From: Ottelia alismoides
Lineage: Eukaryota > Streptophyta > Magnoliopsida > Alismatales > Hydrocharitaceae
DNA length: 64,000 nt
Assembly (NCBI GenBank): GCA_037367405.1
Contig: JAZKJV010009620.1
Span: 310,001 to 374,000 of the forward strand
Direction: 5' to 3'
Every line of letters begins with the position of its first letter. The first letter of the stretch is position 1. Of the stretch, positions 45,000-57,117 are shown one piece after another. Below the pieces are notes generated by a model that was not told where the DNA came from, made no database searches, and worked only from the letters and a program-made list of their open reading frames with translations. Position numbers and translations under genes: made by a program.

Positions 45000-46874
45000 A
45001 GAAGGTCGAAAGAGGACCTTCTTGTGAGATCGTTGAGGAATGGATCTGACAAGGTGTTGGTCGATATCGGGGTCAACATTAGACATAAACTGATCAGGAT
45101 TGACCAAGAATGTATCCTCAATGGTCTTAGAGTATGCAGGCATGAACCGATCAGTGGAAGTAGTGTAGTCATGTCCTGTTTGGGAAGTCTCGTAAATATC
45201 AATGTAAAAAGGCTCGAACTCATAATCAGAAAAAGTAAGATCAATTCCAACCTGACGAACCTATATTGGATCATCATCTTCATCAAAAGGCCTGAATTCC
45301 TCTGTAAAAGCAATCAAATCCAAATTTGTCGTTATCAGTCTCATCTAAATCAAGGTGAATAGGAACAAACTCATCAATGAAAGTAGTAAAATCATGTTTG
45401 TCATGTCTAATCTCAGAGTCTGTCTTCCTCTCTAGGATGTCTATCTTGTAAATCCCGCAGATGTCATCAATGCATCGCCATATACAAGAAGGGGGAACTC
45501 CAAGGTTTATGCTTTCTGGGTCTTCCTCCTTGAAGAGGAGTTATTGGGTCTCAGTATCATCCAACATACAACAAAAATATCTGATATTATCATCAAGGTC
45601 AAAGTCCTTGGGGTTGGCTAACACGGGCATGCTCTCATGGGATGCAGGTCTCTGGTCAATAATGGGTGTAGTGATCAAAACATTGCTCCCTACATCAGAA
45701 CGGAAGCGAATCTCTCCTAATGCATAATCAATAACAGCTCTCGCATAGGTGAGGAAAGGTCGTCCTAGGATGATTGGAGGGTGCTCCACAGGGATGGAGG
45801 TCTCCATGAGCAATACGACAAAATTAGAAGTGAAGCTCATGCCCTGAATAAGAATGACAATGTTTTTTAGAACACCCTTTGACCTCTTGATAGATCCATC
45901 AGTAAATTGAGCTATCAACTTGGTTTTCTTAAGAGGTCCAAGATGAAGAGGCCGTATCATAGAGAAGGGTATTATATTGATTGAAGCACCACCGGCAAGG
46001 AGAGTGTTATCATAAGAATAGTCAGAGATGGACCAACTCACAAGAGGTGTGGCAGTGTTCCCTTACTTAGAATGTGGACGGTGAGAGATGGCGTGGGCAA
46101 TGGCCATGGTGAAGATGTGATGCTCAGATTTGCTCCTCTGCTTTCTCTTCTTGTGTTGAGGAGTAGATAAATGGGTCATGGCTTGGTGAAGTGGGCTTTA
46201 ATGATCTCATGAATGGTGGCCACCACTTCAGGTTCAGTCAACATTTTTTTTTGAATTTTTGGACCTACTCCATACAAGGGAGGAGATCAGAATTAACATG
46301 TACACGAGGATTGCCAAGAGCAATCTGTACAGTGGCATCCTCGAGGTCAAAGGTGGGACATGTCGTGAATGATTGTGGGGAAAATGGTTTGGCATGGGTG
46401 ACCTCTCCTCACAAAATGAATCAACAATGTGTCTCTCGAAATCTTTTTGGATTTTTAAAATTTTCTCATTTTTTGTATTTTGGGCGATTGCAAGCTCTCG
46501 TGATTATCCTCAAGTGAATCCATATCCTCAAATAGTGAACCAACATTCTGGCTCTTATTTATGTTAAATAGATTGTTAATCCTCGAATTCATATGATTCA
46601 TCATCTGGTTTAGGGTCTCAAGTGTGGACATCATGAAAGGTGACTCCAAAATCCTAAGATCAGGTGAGTGAAATGAGAGTGGGTGAAAATCAAAGTCCGA
46701 TTCCTGAAATAATGGGTTAGGCGAATATATACAAAAATCACGAGGAATGTCCTCCTGGAAAAAAGGAGGTGGACCGGCTGGAGGGTACGAGGGATACATG
46801 AAGGTCGAATAAAAATCACTCCAGTTGGCCATCTCCAAAATAAGAGAAAATGATTGGGAGAGCATGATGGTCAA
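45000..46874 (-). pseudogene. E2 gag-like/protease-like polyprotein, broken
   Basis: The N-terminal frame (46874-46455; likely start MANWSDFYSTF at 46832) is Pro/Phe-rich, then has a coiled-coil-like stretch (TLETLNQMMNHMNSRINNLF). A stop-ridden part follows. The frame 46041-45541 is an aspartic protease: DNTLLAGGASINIIPFS at the active site, where the catalytic D of D-[TL]-G-A is Gly; then KLIAQFTDGSIKRSKGVLKN (flap) and PPIILGRPFLTYARAVIDYA. It ends in an acidic Asp-rich tail, and decayed frames continue to about 45000. The overall plan matches EA: gag-like N-terminus, protease fold without active site, acidic end, no RT. Confidence 0.75.
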
Positions 46875-47153
46875 GTCAAAAGATGTGAAGACAAAGGCGT
46901 AAATACGCAGAAGGATCTAGTATGCACACAAGCAATCACAAACAATATACATAAAGCAAAACACACCCCTCAATTCACCTACTCAACTCTGTGAAGACCA
47001 TAAAAGCTTGGTCTCTTAATCTTGTATGTTTTAGAGTTAGGTGAGAATCACAAAAATTATACAAACACTCAGGTTGGCTTATGGGATTTGGGCATTAACC
47101 TTAGTGTGTACGCGAGCATTTTAAAATGAATACAGTGAGGGGGATTACTCGCC
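46875..47153 (-). other. E2 leader, part next to gag
   Basis: Noncoding leader up to the E3 insertion; the rest is 61281-62207. TCGCC at 47149-47153 is the left target duplication of E3. Confidence 0.7.
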
Positions 47154-48532
47154 TGATGAATCTCCATTTCATTACCTTTATTCTATCATTTTGGCCTTAA
47201 AAACCCTGGCTAATGCATGTAAATAGCCTCAATTTGCACATAATAGCATCCATTATTTATTGTATTATTTGTATATAAAATAAGGTTTTTAATGTCAAAA
47301 TTATAGAATAAAGAGAAGAAAAGAAAAAGAGTAAAATATTGCAAATATTTTACGACCTAACCCCAAGACCAAGTCCATAATGGAGTTGGTCGACAATGAA
47401 TAAAGTAGGAGGAGATAAGGGCTAGAAATACAATAAATACCTCATTTTATTTATTAATTAATTATGCATTTTTGACACATATTTTATTCTTTATTCTTTA
47501 TTTATTAAATAATGAAACTTTGTACGTAAAAGTTTTAGACAATAATGTAAATAAGATTACAAATTGAGTTTGTACAAAAATAATATACTGTGTTCATTTT
47601 ATAAGCAAAATAAAAAGCCACAAACCAAACTTCACATACCCATATCTTTCAAATAAAAACTCAAAACATAGCAAAATCATCTCTAATAGTATCTAACTTT
47701 TCACGAGCTATTTAATGGTGGTGGTTTTATATTTTTTAGAGTTACTGTGTAAAAGTTAGGTTTTGGGCCCCTATTGTACATAATACCAATTAAAATATTC
47801 AATTTATTCATTGTTTGTTATTTTTACAAATTCATATTTTATAATTTTGTAAAGATTATTTATAACACATGTGCATATTAAAATTAGAATAAAATCAAAA
47901 AGAAAAGGGAAAAAAATAAGCTTATGTAAAATACATAGACAAAAGACCTATGTTTCTATATGTATATAAATAAAAGGGAAATACATTCTTTAATTCTTTA
48001 TTCCTTTATATTTTTATAATATTGTAAATAATATACATATTCTAATAAAAATATAAAACTCAATAAAATACATATAAATAAAATAGTATACATAAAACAT
48101 AGGTAAAATACCTATGAATATACCTATATAATATACTTACCTATTTATTTAAGTGTACAAATAACATCATAAAAATAAAATAAAAATATATTTATACTCA
48201 CAAAAATAAGTTATAAATAAATTAAATAAATAAATAACATAATAAAGTAAAATATACAAAACAAAAATAAAAATGTATAAGATATAGGTAATTATACCTA
48301 TAAATAAGCCACTAAAAATAAACGTGTAATAAAATACACCAAAAATAAATAAAAATCGTAATAAAACACTAAACAAAATAATAAACATTTTTTTATTTTA
48401 TACCCAAAAATTAATAAAATCATCTATTATTTTTAAATAATTATTCTTTAATAACCCTGTTGTTTCGTCCAGTAGTGAACCTACATGGACCAATGGCAGG
48501 GCTTCCTCTGTTGACCTCTGGTCAACTCACTC

Positions 48533-48955
48533 TCCAGCCTCTGCAGCCCGTCAAATCTGTCAAAGCATGCGTTTTCTCCCATATTTCCCGGTCGATCCAT
48601 CACTCCAATAACATCGATCCCTTCATGGAAATTACTCCCAAAACAACCCTCATACACGCCCAACCCTTGTATTCTTTATACATAACTTGATTTCTTTCCT
48701 AACAGTCGATCAAATAAGGGTACTCACTTGTTTTATAAACAACTCACTCTGCAGCCCGTCAATCTGTCAAAGACCATGTTTTCTCCCATTTTCCCGAGCG
48801 TTCCATCCATCTATCGCGCTCGCTTCCTTCACAAGAAATATTCCCCAATAGTCCATGATACACGCCCATGCCTTGTATCCCTTGTAAATACGATGGATTC
48901 ATTGACTACGGGCGGTCAATAAGGGCTCCCTATTATGTTCATAAATAACTCCACC
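48533..48955 (+). repeat. Tandem duplication of promoter block, E3 5' LTR
   Basis: Copy 1 (48533 to about 48740) and copy 2 (about 48740-48955) share CAACTCACTCT, GCAGCCCGTCAA, TCTGTCAAAG, TTTTCTCCCAT and CATGATACACGCCC-like blocks. Each ends in a TATA-like box followed by ACTC: TTTTATAAACAACTC (48731) and TTCATAAATAACTCC (48938). Confidence 0.75.
48940..48947 (+). promoter_or_regulatory. Likely TATA box, E3 5' LTR
   Basis: CATAAATAAC followed by TCCACCTTCC; the equivalent is at 58910-58917 in the 3' LTR. An upstream TATAAA at 48734 belongs to the other promoter copy. Confidence 0.55.
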
Positions 48956-51299
48956 TTCCTCCTCCATGCTTTTTTGGCCATCTTCAAGCTTTAGAGTTCC
49001 ACAATTTCAGCCTAAATGTGCATCTAGGTGACAGATGGAGGTCCCCTGAGAAGGATGGGAGCTCGTGGAGGAGGAGGTGCGCCAAAAGCCGCCGTCGCCG
49101 GTGACCTCTGCTCCCTGATGTCATAACCAAGTATGAGCTGCGCTTTTCGTTTCTTTAGGTAGATTTTAATCATGGCTTTTTATTCGTGCATTTATTTCGG
49201 CATTTAGATCGTATTTTTAGCATGGGGTAGCTGATTCATGGTTCGTCGGAGCTCCGCTCCAGTGAACATTTCACTGTTCAAACCACTAGTTCTGCCCTGC
49301 TTCTCACCTCGCCTTCGTTCCTGCTCGTTTTGTCCACCTCCCAGCCACCTTCGACCAACCGGAATCACCTAGATTCGGTGAATCGAAGCTCGTCTACCAC
49401 ACCTCGTTTTCCACGCTAATAGCTACATCTCCGATCGAGGAGAACCGCCTCGAGCCATATTACTTTCCTGTGCAGGTTGGGCATGCAAAAGAGCGCCAAG
49501 AGCCGAATTCAAGCAACGCCGGAGGTACTTGGGGCTCCTCGTCTTCCCCGATCGTGCGGAGGAGCTCTGGTCGACCTCGTGCCATTTTGAAGCCTCCAGG
49601 AGATAGAGATTCATGCCAGGAAGCTTGGAGGGCCCTTTGGAGCAGCTAAGACCGGCATTAGAGGGAGATATCATCGGAGGAAGTTCGCCCAGGCAAACCT
49701 TCTTCCATGTTCTTCCTTAGCCTTCCCATGTCGTCCGATCAAGGAGGAGCCCCAGTTCGCATCAGCACCGTTGGATGGAGCCCAGCATCAGCAGTCAGAT
49801 CGCGATCTGCGATCTAATCTCGTGCGTCCATCAACGAAGAGGTACCAGCCATCAGATGACTGCCACGTGTCAAGTAAAGTCTCCAGCATCGTCCGATCGC
49901 CGTTTTTAAGGGGTAAATTGCATATCTAACCCCTCCTTTTTTGTATTTATTATTTGCTCCTATAAACAAAATGTAGTGTATAAAATAAAGTGGATATTTT
50001 ATATCAAGGACCCTGAACTTTTTGAAATTACACTTAGGTCCATTCCACGTCACCTTACGTGCCGTCCCACGTGAGGTGACAAGATGGGTAATTTAAATGT
50101 ATGCCTTGGCGACTTTTGTAAATTGTTATATAGTCTAAGAAAATTAAATAAATATTTTTTTTCTATTGGGAAAATTGCAATGTGCCCCTGAATTTTTATT
50201 TATTTGTAGTTATGCCTCTACTAGGCCATTTATTTTGTGACTTTTATCTAATTATTAAAAATAGCAACATAGCTCCTAAAAATCCCTAAAAATAAGATTA
50301 GATGCTTTATGCATTGTAGATACAAGCAAAGTGTCCACTTTGCATTTTTCTCATTTTATCCATTTATTAGAAATTACAAGGATCCTACATAATCCCTGTC
50401 TAAATTATAAATACCAAAAAAATATAAAAACTTTTTGAAAAATTCTAAAAAAAATATATGTAGTATTTTTTGATATTTATTGAGTACAGAAAACAAAAAA
50501 AACTAAAAATAAGAAAAAGAAAATAAAAAAACAAAAAGCTCCAAAATCTAACAAAAATTATAAAAATTCCTCAGAAATACCTAAACATGTTTTTTTGTTT
50601 ATAATTGTCTAATTATTATTGATTATGTATTGAAAATTAATTTGGGTAATTTTGGGACCTAATTATTATTTTTAAAACCCAAATTAATCTCGGATTATTT
50701 ATTAACCCCATATTTGGGAAATTTTTGACTTTATAAGTTCATAAAAATTAGCAAAAAATTCTAAAAAAATATAAAAACATTAGAAAAAATTAAAAACCCA
50801 AAAACAAATTATTTTCTGAATTTTGTTTAAATTTGTTGCATTTATAAATATATTTCTATGTATTATGTAAATAAAGCCTTATATACTCTATATTGTTTTT
50901 ATAAAAAGGAAATATAAAAATATAAAAATATAAAAGAAAATATAAAATCAGAAAATTAACAATCAAATATAAAAATATAAAATCAAAAAAATAAAATAAA
51001 AAAATAAAAAACCCACAAAAACATGAATATGGACAAGAAAAGGATTGAATAATTTCGTATATTTACTTTTGCCCCCAACCGTTTGCTCCCAGTGTTCGAC
51101 ACTCTACATATGCTTACACGCTATACACATTTGCATGTAGAGTTATAATAAATTTTAACTCCACATTTTTGAAATTTAATTGCTTTATTCATATTGTGGG
51201 TTAATTGTTGATTAACCGGGATTTATTGAGCGGTCAACGCATCGACTATTGATCCACCTTGTGGATTAATACGACCCTTAATTTTTCCCAGTTATAAAA

Positions 51300-51319
51300 T
51301 GGCACCGTTGCCGGAGAGG
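51300..51319 (+). promoter_or_regulatory. E3 primer-binding site
   Basis: TGGCACCGTTGCCGGAGAGG: two mismatches to the tRNA-Asp complement in the first 18 bases, two bases after the LTR end. Confidence 0.88.
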
Positions 51320-52620
51320 CAATGGATCTGTGTAATTAATTAATTAATTAATTAATTGCTCATGTCCATAGCTATTTATTTATTATTTCTTGATATTATT
51401 GTGATTGTTCTGACCTCTCTTCTCTATTTGTCTTTGATGCGAGCGACCGTCGGGAGAAGGAGGATTTCCTGGGAAGTCTAGTGCACCCGAGCGAGGCAGA
51501 GCTGGCTCTTCTACATTAGCCAGTAGGAGAGAGCATCGAAGGTAGATGGAGGAGAATTTTGGAAGACAATTTATTCTTTTTCCATTATTTATTTATCATG
51601 TATATTTATGTGAGAGAGTGACATTTGGCATGTAATAATTGGACTCTCAAACACTCCGAATTCCCGAGGTCCAGTGCCCGAGGGATTGTTCCCACAGGGG
51701 CCTCGATGATTTTTATGTTTTTATTTTATTTTATTTTTATTATTTTGTGTGAATGAGCCTTAGTTGTAGGAACTGCTTGATCAATAGAATAGGTCCAAAC
51801 ACCTAATAACTTTTGCATGCTCATATAGTATACGTCGGACTTAGTCAAAATAATTGCGAAATTATTTAGACTTGAGACCGCATGCCGAGAGAGGTCACAT
51901 ATAACACATGTAGGACATGTTGTGGCAGGCACCGAGTGGCATCGAAGACCGGACTTAGGTCCCCTGTCTGAATAATTAGGATCATATTCTTCACTCTAAT
52001 AGCAGTTACTCACTTAAGGCAATTTCTTCGGCTTGCATTCATATAGCATAGGTTTCAATTCTGTTATGCATCCTGCATGGAGAGAGCTGGAGGCACTGTG
52101 GGTCTTCTTACTTAGCATGCATCATGGATTTTTGACTTGCATGGCTTTTCCGATCTTCTCCCTCTGTTTTTGATCACCTAGGATGCTTAATGGAAATTGG
52201 AACCTCAATAGGCGTGTGCATTGAAAATAACTAAAAAAGTGATAATCTAAATAAAATCGGGACTGCTAACTCTATTGGACTTAAAATAAAATGTAATGGA
52301 TTTCCTTGTCTTGGGAGAGCAACCCCCTCTTTGTCTGTGTTCTAATTGCTCGGGTCGACACTAAGGAGTAGTGCCCAAATCCCATCAAAGCCTCCTAAGT
52401 GTTTGTACAATTTGGTGATTATCACCTTACTCTAAAATCAAAAGATAAATTACCGACATTTGTCGGTCTTCACTATGTAGAGTAGGTGAATCAGGGGTTT
52501 GCATTGTGTATTGATTATGACTTGGAGTTCGTCGCATTTTCATCATTCTTAGAGTAGCGAGTCCCGACCGTGTGAATCATCCTTTTTCATCTTTCAGTCT
52601 CTTTATCTCTCTTACACATA
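51320..52620 (+). other. E3 5' leader
   Basis: A (TTAA)n stretch at 51333-51357 follows the PBS. Blocks shared with E1 and EA: GCATCCTGCATGGAGAG (52069), CACTGTGGGTCTTC (52094; the GTAAGT of the others reads GTGGGT), GGGAGAGCAACCCC (52314), GGTGAATCAGGGGTTTG (52486). No coding. Confidence 0.7.
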
Positions 52621-54600
52621 TATCTCCTCATTTGCATTGAGTCATGATATTGGCACTTGAGCTCAATCATCTTCGCCAAATCTGTCAGTTTCTCTTCTTG
52701 CCCACCCTTCTCGTGTCCCACGTACCATCTCTTCTATCACCTATCTAGTCCGGGTCGAGGAGACATTCTCCTTGATCCGCAATTTTGACAGCGTTCCCGC
52801 CTTGTGTGGAAACACCCAATTTTGACTCTGTTCCGATCTTTTCTCGGCCGCCCTCCTCATCCCCCTGTGTATCACCATTTCTATCACCGAGATTGTGATG
52901 CTGACAGGTATCGCCCACATCGAGTATTTTGACTTACATTGATTATCGAAGTAAGTCGGGCATGATTTGAGGATGCTGAGATTGGTATGCTGGGTGGATA
53001 TGACTCTCATATGTGCATAAAGTTTTTTGAGGATTTCTATGATGCACGATTTCAGGTGTGATGCCTTATTGAGAATATTTGATCTTGCACACCGGATTGA
53101 GAATGTTACTGATTTCCATTGTTTCGATGATGAGTTCATGAGACCTGATTGATTGATCTATTCGTTCGGTTTGGCCCATATTGATTCGGATTTTGGATTG
53201 ACTATCTTGATATATGCTTCATGATGACGGTGCCCCAAACCCACATAATCTTCCTCATTTTCTTGATTGACCCATCCTCGATCTTCTGACTTTTTCATCC
53301 ATCCATGGTACTTCGAGGATTCCTGATGATATATTATGATATCTCAGCTGAGTTAGTAATTCTAAGGATTGCATTATGATTGATGTGTCGATATTTTGTC
53401 CCTCTTCGTGATCTTATGCCCTCTTGATGACTTATTCGCATTATTACGAGGACCTGGGATTCCAGGCCAGCATTCCCATGATTTTGATCGACTTAGTCGC
53501 ATTACTTCCTGAGGACTACTGCGGAAGGATGCGATACTTTCTAGGACTTCGGTTTCACTCACTGCATGGGTGTCCATTCTGATGGAACTCTAAACCGAGT
53601 GAAATGATATACTTGATTGGCCTATTCCTCTTATTGTGTACCCGACTTGTCGGTACACGAGGCCAATAGTCTTACCGCTCTCCTTGACGGTCCTCGCAAG
53701 GATGAGCCTCGATATTCTAGTTATTCACCGATTAGTTCATATCTCTTCGAGGGTTATCTGCGAGAGGCTATGACACATTATAGCTCTGTCGGTCTCTTCT
53801 GCTGGTAGTCGATCTGTCATCTACCGAGACCGCTCCGTTGATCCGTCTGATGGATCACTGACGCCTTTGCGTCCACTCACCTTGATGACCCTCGCGAGGT
53901 TGAGTTTCTGTCTATCCGATGATTATTATGTACTACTCCCCGAGGGTTATCTGCGGGAGGGTACATCATTTCTAGGTACTCAACTTCACTTCTGGTGTCT
54001 CCATTCTGTTGGGGCATGGAGCCAAGCTTTCTGATATGTGCTTGGTCCCCTTTCTGGTTGTGTGTCCGATCTGCGGATCACGGGACAATGTCTTCTGAGT
54101 GTTCTATGATCTTTGACTCCTTTGAGTCTGCTTACCATGATGACCCTCGCATGGTTGAGCCTTGTGTTGTGTTATTCAGTGTGTCCATTTGACTTCTCGA
54201 CCTTATGACCACTGGATACCACGTTGTCTCATGTTCTTTACCTGCCATAACTTATTGAGACTCTGGTTGACTGGGAGGAATATGTGTTGTGCCTTCCTCC
54301 TCCTAGTCTGACTGAATCGGCTATGTTCCTTCACTCTGATTCTATGAACCGATTGGTTGCTTCCTAATACCGGACCCTGTCTTCATCTTTCGATCTATTC
54401 AGCCTTGGTAGCCAACACCCACCTTATTGCATATCCGAGTGTTTTACACTGTCTGATTGTGTCACTGTTCTCATAGGGAGACGATGATGCGAGTACGGTA
54501 TTCACTTGTCAGATACCGTCCTGTACTTCACCAGTCCATACCTTTGTATATATGTGTTTTGTCACCTTGTTCATTCTTGCTCCCGTATGTTTTGTGCGCC
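52621..54600 (+). other. E3 internal region without recognisable coding
   Basis: This is where EA and E2 have their gag-like frame. Only short frames remain and none matches a known domain. It contains a degenerate tandem repeat (53400-54200) and is richer in GATGA/TCATC words than the surrounding DNA, perhaps a worn-out repeat-coding gag-like sequence. Confidence 0.55.
53500..54200 (+). repeat. Degenerate tandem repeat in E3 interior
   Basis: Units of about 190-260 bases: CTTGACGGTCCTCGCAAGGA (53682), CTTGATGACCCTCGCGAGG (53878), ATGATGACCCTCGCATGG (54137); and CTGAGGACTACTGCGGAAGG (53512), CGAGGGTTATCTGCGAGAGG (53750), CGAGGGTTATCTGCGGGAGG (53940); TTTCTAGG follows two of them. Confidence 0.65.
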
Positions 54601-54627
54601 CTAGATCATTTGCCATATCTTCTTGAC

Positions 54628-55170
54628 TATACTTAATATGTACTTTGTCCTAAGTATAGGGAGTACACATGGAGTTGTTCTATCATTGATCCCTTCACCC
54701 GTCTCCTCTCATGTTCATATTTTCGTCTATACTTATGGATATGTCACCCTAAGTATAGGGGGGAGACAGACCGAGTTGTGATCGGTTCATTCTTTTTCGT
54801 ATTTTATTCTTTTCTTCTTTTCATGATCTATTTCTATATTCTACCGAAGGGTGTCGCCCCTTTTTGACAGTCTTCTATACTTAGGACGTACCTTGTCCTA
54901 AGTATAGGGGGTGCACCACCGATTGATTTGTTTATTCCCACCCTCGACCCTCCCTGCATGTGTACAGTCTGTTATACTTAGGATTATTAGATCCTAAGTA
55001 TAGGGGGCGGTCGACTTCTCATTGATTTATTCTATCCTTCATTCAATTCATTCATTCTTTATTCTTCAGTCGTTGTAGGATAGGCTTTTCTATACTCAGT
55101 ACGAGTTATGTCTTCTCTTTTCTTTTTTATCTATGAGGGCATAGCTCAAGCTAAGTATAGGAGGGTCGTA
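54628..55170 (+). repeat. E3 hairpin-PPT array (5 modules)
   Basis: 54628-54663, 54728-54763, 54876-54911, 54973-55007 and the long one 55093-55170. In the third, TATACTTAGGAC pairs perfectly with GTCCTAAGTATA; in the fourth, TATACTTAGGAT with ATCCTAAGTATA; five G follow each. The long module has ACTCAGTACGAGTTATGTC against GGGCATAGCTCAAGCTAAGT. Confidence 0.9.
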
Positions 55171-57060
55171 TACACTCTGTATATACTTTAGTCATAACTC
55201 GCACTTTCGTATTATAAATAATTATGGCTAAAAATACTATATTTACATACAATTCATTAAATTCATTAATAAAAGATGTATATATTCCTCAATAATTCAT
55301 ATATATATTGATTAATAAATCATGTTAAAATGTTTTGCAAAATGATTTGAAAAATGGCGTGACCTATTTGGAAAACTTTTTGTGAGATGTTTTCAACCTT
55401 TGTAAAAATATTTTGATTGAAAAATTCTTTTTCTTTGCGTGAAATAAAAACATTTGGAAAACCTAATTGCAAATGTTTGGAAAATGATGGTAAAAATATT
55501 TTGAAAAAATGTATATATATGGGTTGAAAAAACTTTGCAAAATAGGCTTTCAAATGTTTGTAAATATTTGCAAATATTATTTTGTATTATAGTTTTCAAA
55601 ATTATTTGAAAAATATATTTCAAATAAGTTTGAGGAATATATACATCAAATTAATAATTATAATAATAATAAATAAAATAATAAAAATAGTAATAGTTCT
55701 TTAAACTTATATACCTATGAAATTAAATACCAAGTAATTGGTAAAATCTTTAACTCTTAAAATTCTTTGTAAATAAAAGGGACACACCCGTGTAAAATAG
55801 CTGTATATATATATTATTATTAGTGCCCAAATTCTTTTCAAAAATTCTTTTCAAAATTCTGTATTATTTTCAAAATCTTTTTGAAAATTCTTCTGTAAAT
55901 TTGCATAATAAAAACATTCTTTTGTAAATAGCATTTTCATAGCATTCATTGTTTTCCATTGAGTTTAAAACATTGAACTAGTCCGAGTAAAGTCGAAGAT
56001 TGGAGCTTAGTTGGACCTTACCGCACCTCACTTAACTGGAACCTTATGGGAATTAGGTTTAAGGTACTTCAGGTCCATATTGGACTTAATTCTTTGAGAC
56101 TCAGGGATGGGTTCGAGTCACCTCAGTGGACTAAATAAAAATTTTCAAGACGCACGCATGACTCTTGTCGGTTGTGACCTAACTTGGACGCTTGCACCTT
56201 TCACTTGGCTCAACCCAATTGGAGTGGTGAGGGGTTGGATTTGCCAGACTGAGACGCACATGGGTGGAAACATTCGTCCTTATCTAGGGAGGGAAGTGCA
56301 CCTCGACATGGTCCAGTTTCAATGAAGTATAAAGACAGGAGAGTGTGGGTTGCAATAAAGCTTCAAAAGAGGGATAGTCTTCTGGTTCAAGAGGAAAAAC
56401 TCCTTATGTAAATGCTGTTGTAAATAGTATTTCAAAAAAATTCCGAAAAAGTAGACATGCTTGTAAATAAAAAAATAAATGCCTGCCGGAGTATGTATAT
56501 ATGTTGTACATAAAATAAGCAATCTTGAGCATCAAAGTTATACCATGTGAGCATGCAGCTGGATGACTTGACTACACTGGTCTTGCATCCCAGAATAGGT
56601 AGCTACACTGACTACCGTCCATTCTTTTCTCCACCTCTTCTCTCGAGTTGGATGCCACTTGAACTTAGAAGGGAATACCCCGCTCCTCGAGGACAGAGTG
56701 CTGGATTGGGTAATCATTGGGTTGTCATTCTGGAGAAGTCAATCTCTTTGTCATTTCAGTTGGGGGGAGCCACTATCTCTTACACTGTACAAGTCAGCTT
56801 CATAGTCATAAGGGTTTGCATATGATGTAGGCTAGTTCTGACCTGGCTATTGAGGAGGTTTGAACCGAGTTCTGCGACTCTCGAAGGCTGTTGTGCTTTA
56901 AATTTGGTTCCCAACCAGGTTCCACACACATTCTCACACTAGGTCTAACTTGAGCTCCAAACTTTGACTTTCTATAGATAAAGTTTAAAAATCATTATCA
57001 ATTCCATTTATTCTTTATTCTTTGATTCATGCTTTTTCTTTTCTTCTTATTCTTCATTCT
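55171..57060 (+). other. E3 3' noncoding region
   Basis: AT-rich stretch 55200-55950 with many TTTGAAAA/TTTGTAAA words (low complexity), then conserved blocks shared with E2 (42920-43330) and more loosely with EA and E1: ACCTTATGGGAATTAGGTTT (56041), the CTACACTGG pair (56572, 56603) and GAACTTAGAAGGGAATACCC (56660). No gene. Confidence 0.75.
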
Positions 57061-57061
57061 T

Positions 57062-57117
57062 TTATACTTATTGCATAAGTGTTTGCTAGGGACTAGCAAA
57101 GGCAAGTATAGGGGGGG
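57062..57117 (+). promoter_or_regulatory. E3 polypurine tract in a hairpin
   Basis: GCAAGTATAGGGGGGG abuts the 3' LTR TG at 57118. TATACTT at 57063-57069 could pair with AAGTATA at 57104-57110, and TTTGCTAGGGACTAGCAAA (57082-57100) forms an inner hairpin, so the true PPT also sits at the 3' side of a stem. Confidence 0.8.

Larger units (their letters stand above)
47154..51297 (+). repeat. E3 5' LTR
   Basis: 4,144 bases, start TGATGAATCTCCATTTCATT, end GTTATAA (3' copy GTTATCA, so the terminal CA has mutated). Contains the U3 motif (47389-47430), AT-rich U3, a duplicated promoter block (48533-48955), a leader-like GC-rich part and AT-rich U5 with the GGGGTAAATTGCATAT segment at 49909. Confidence 0.92.

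Noticed and set aside
48001..48430. Hydrophobic minus-strand ORF (48167-48388; again 58184-58393)
   Set aside because: AT-rich low-complexity LTR U3 sequence gives Phe/Ile/Tyr runs; no conservation of a frame between the LTR copies.
53400..55170. CRISPR-like array (short repeats with variable spacers)
   Set aside because: Plant nuclear context, degenerate units of uneven length, and each hairpin ends in a polypurine tract; nothing like a CRISPR system.
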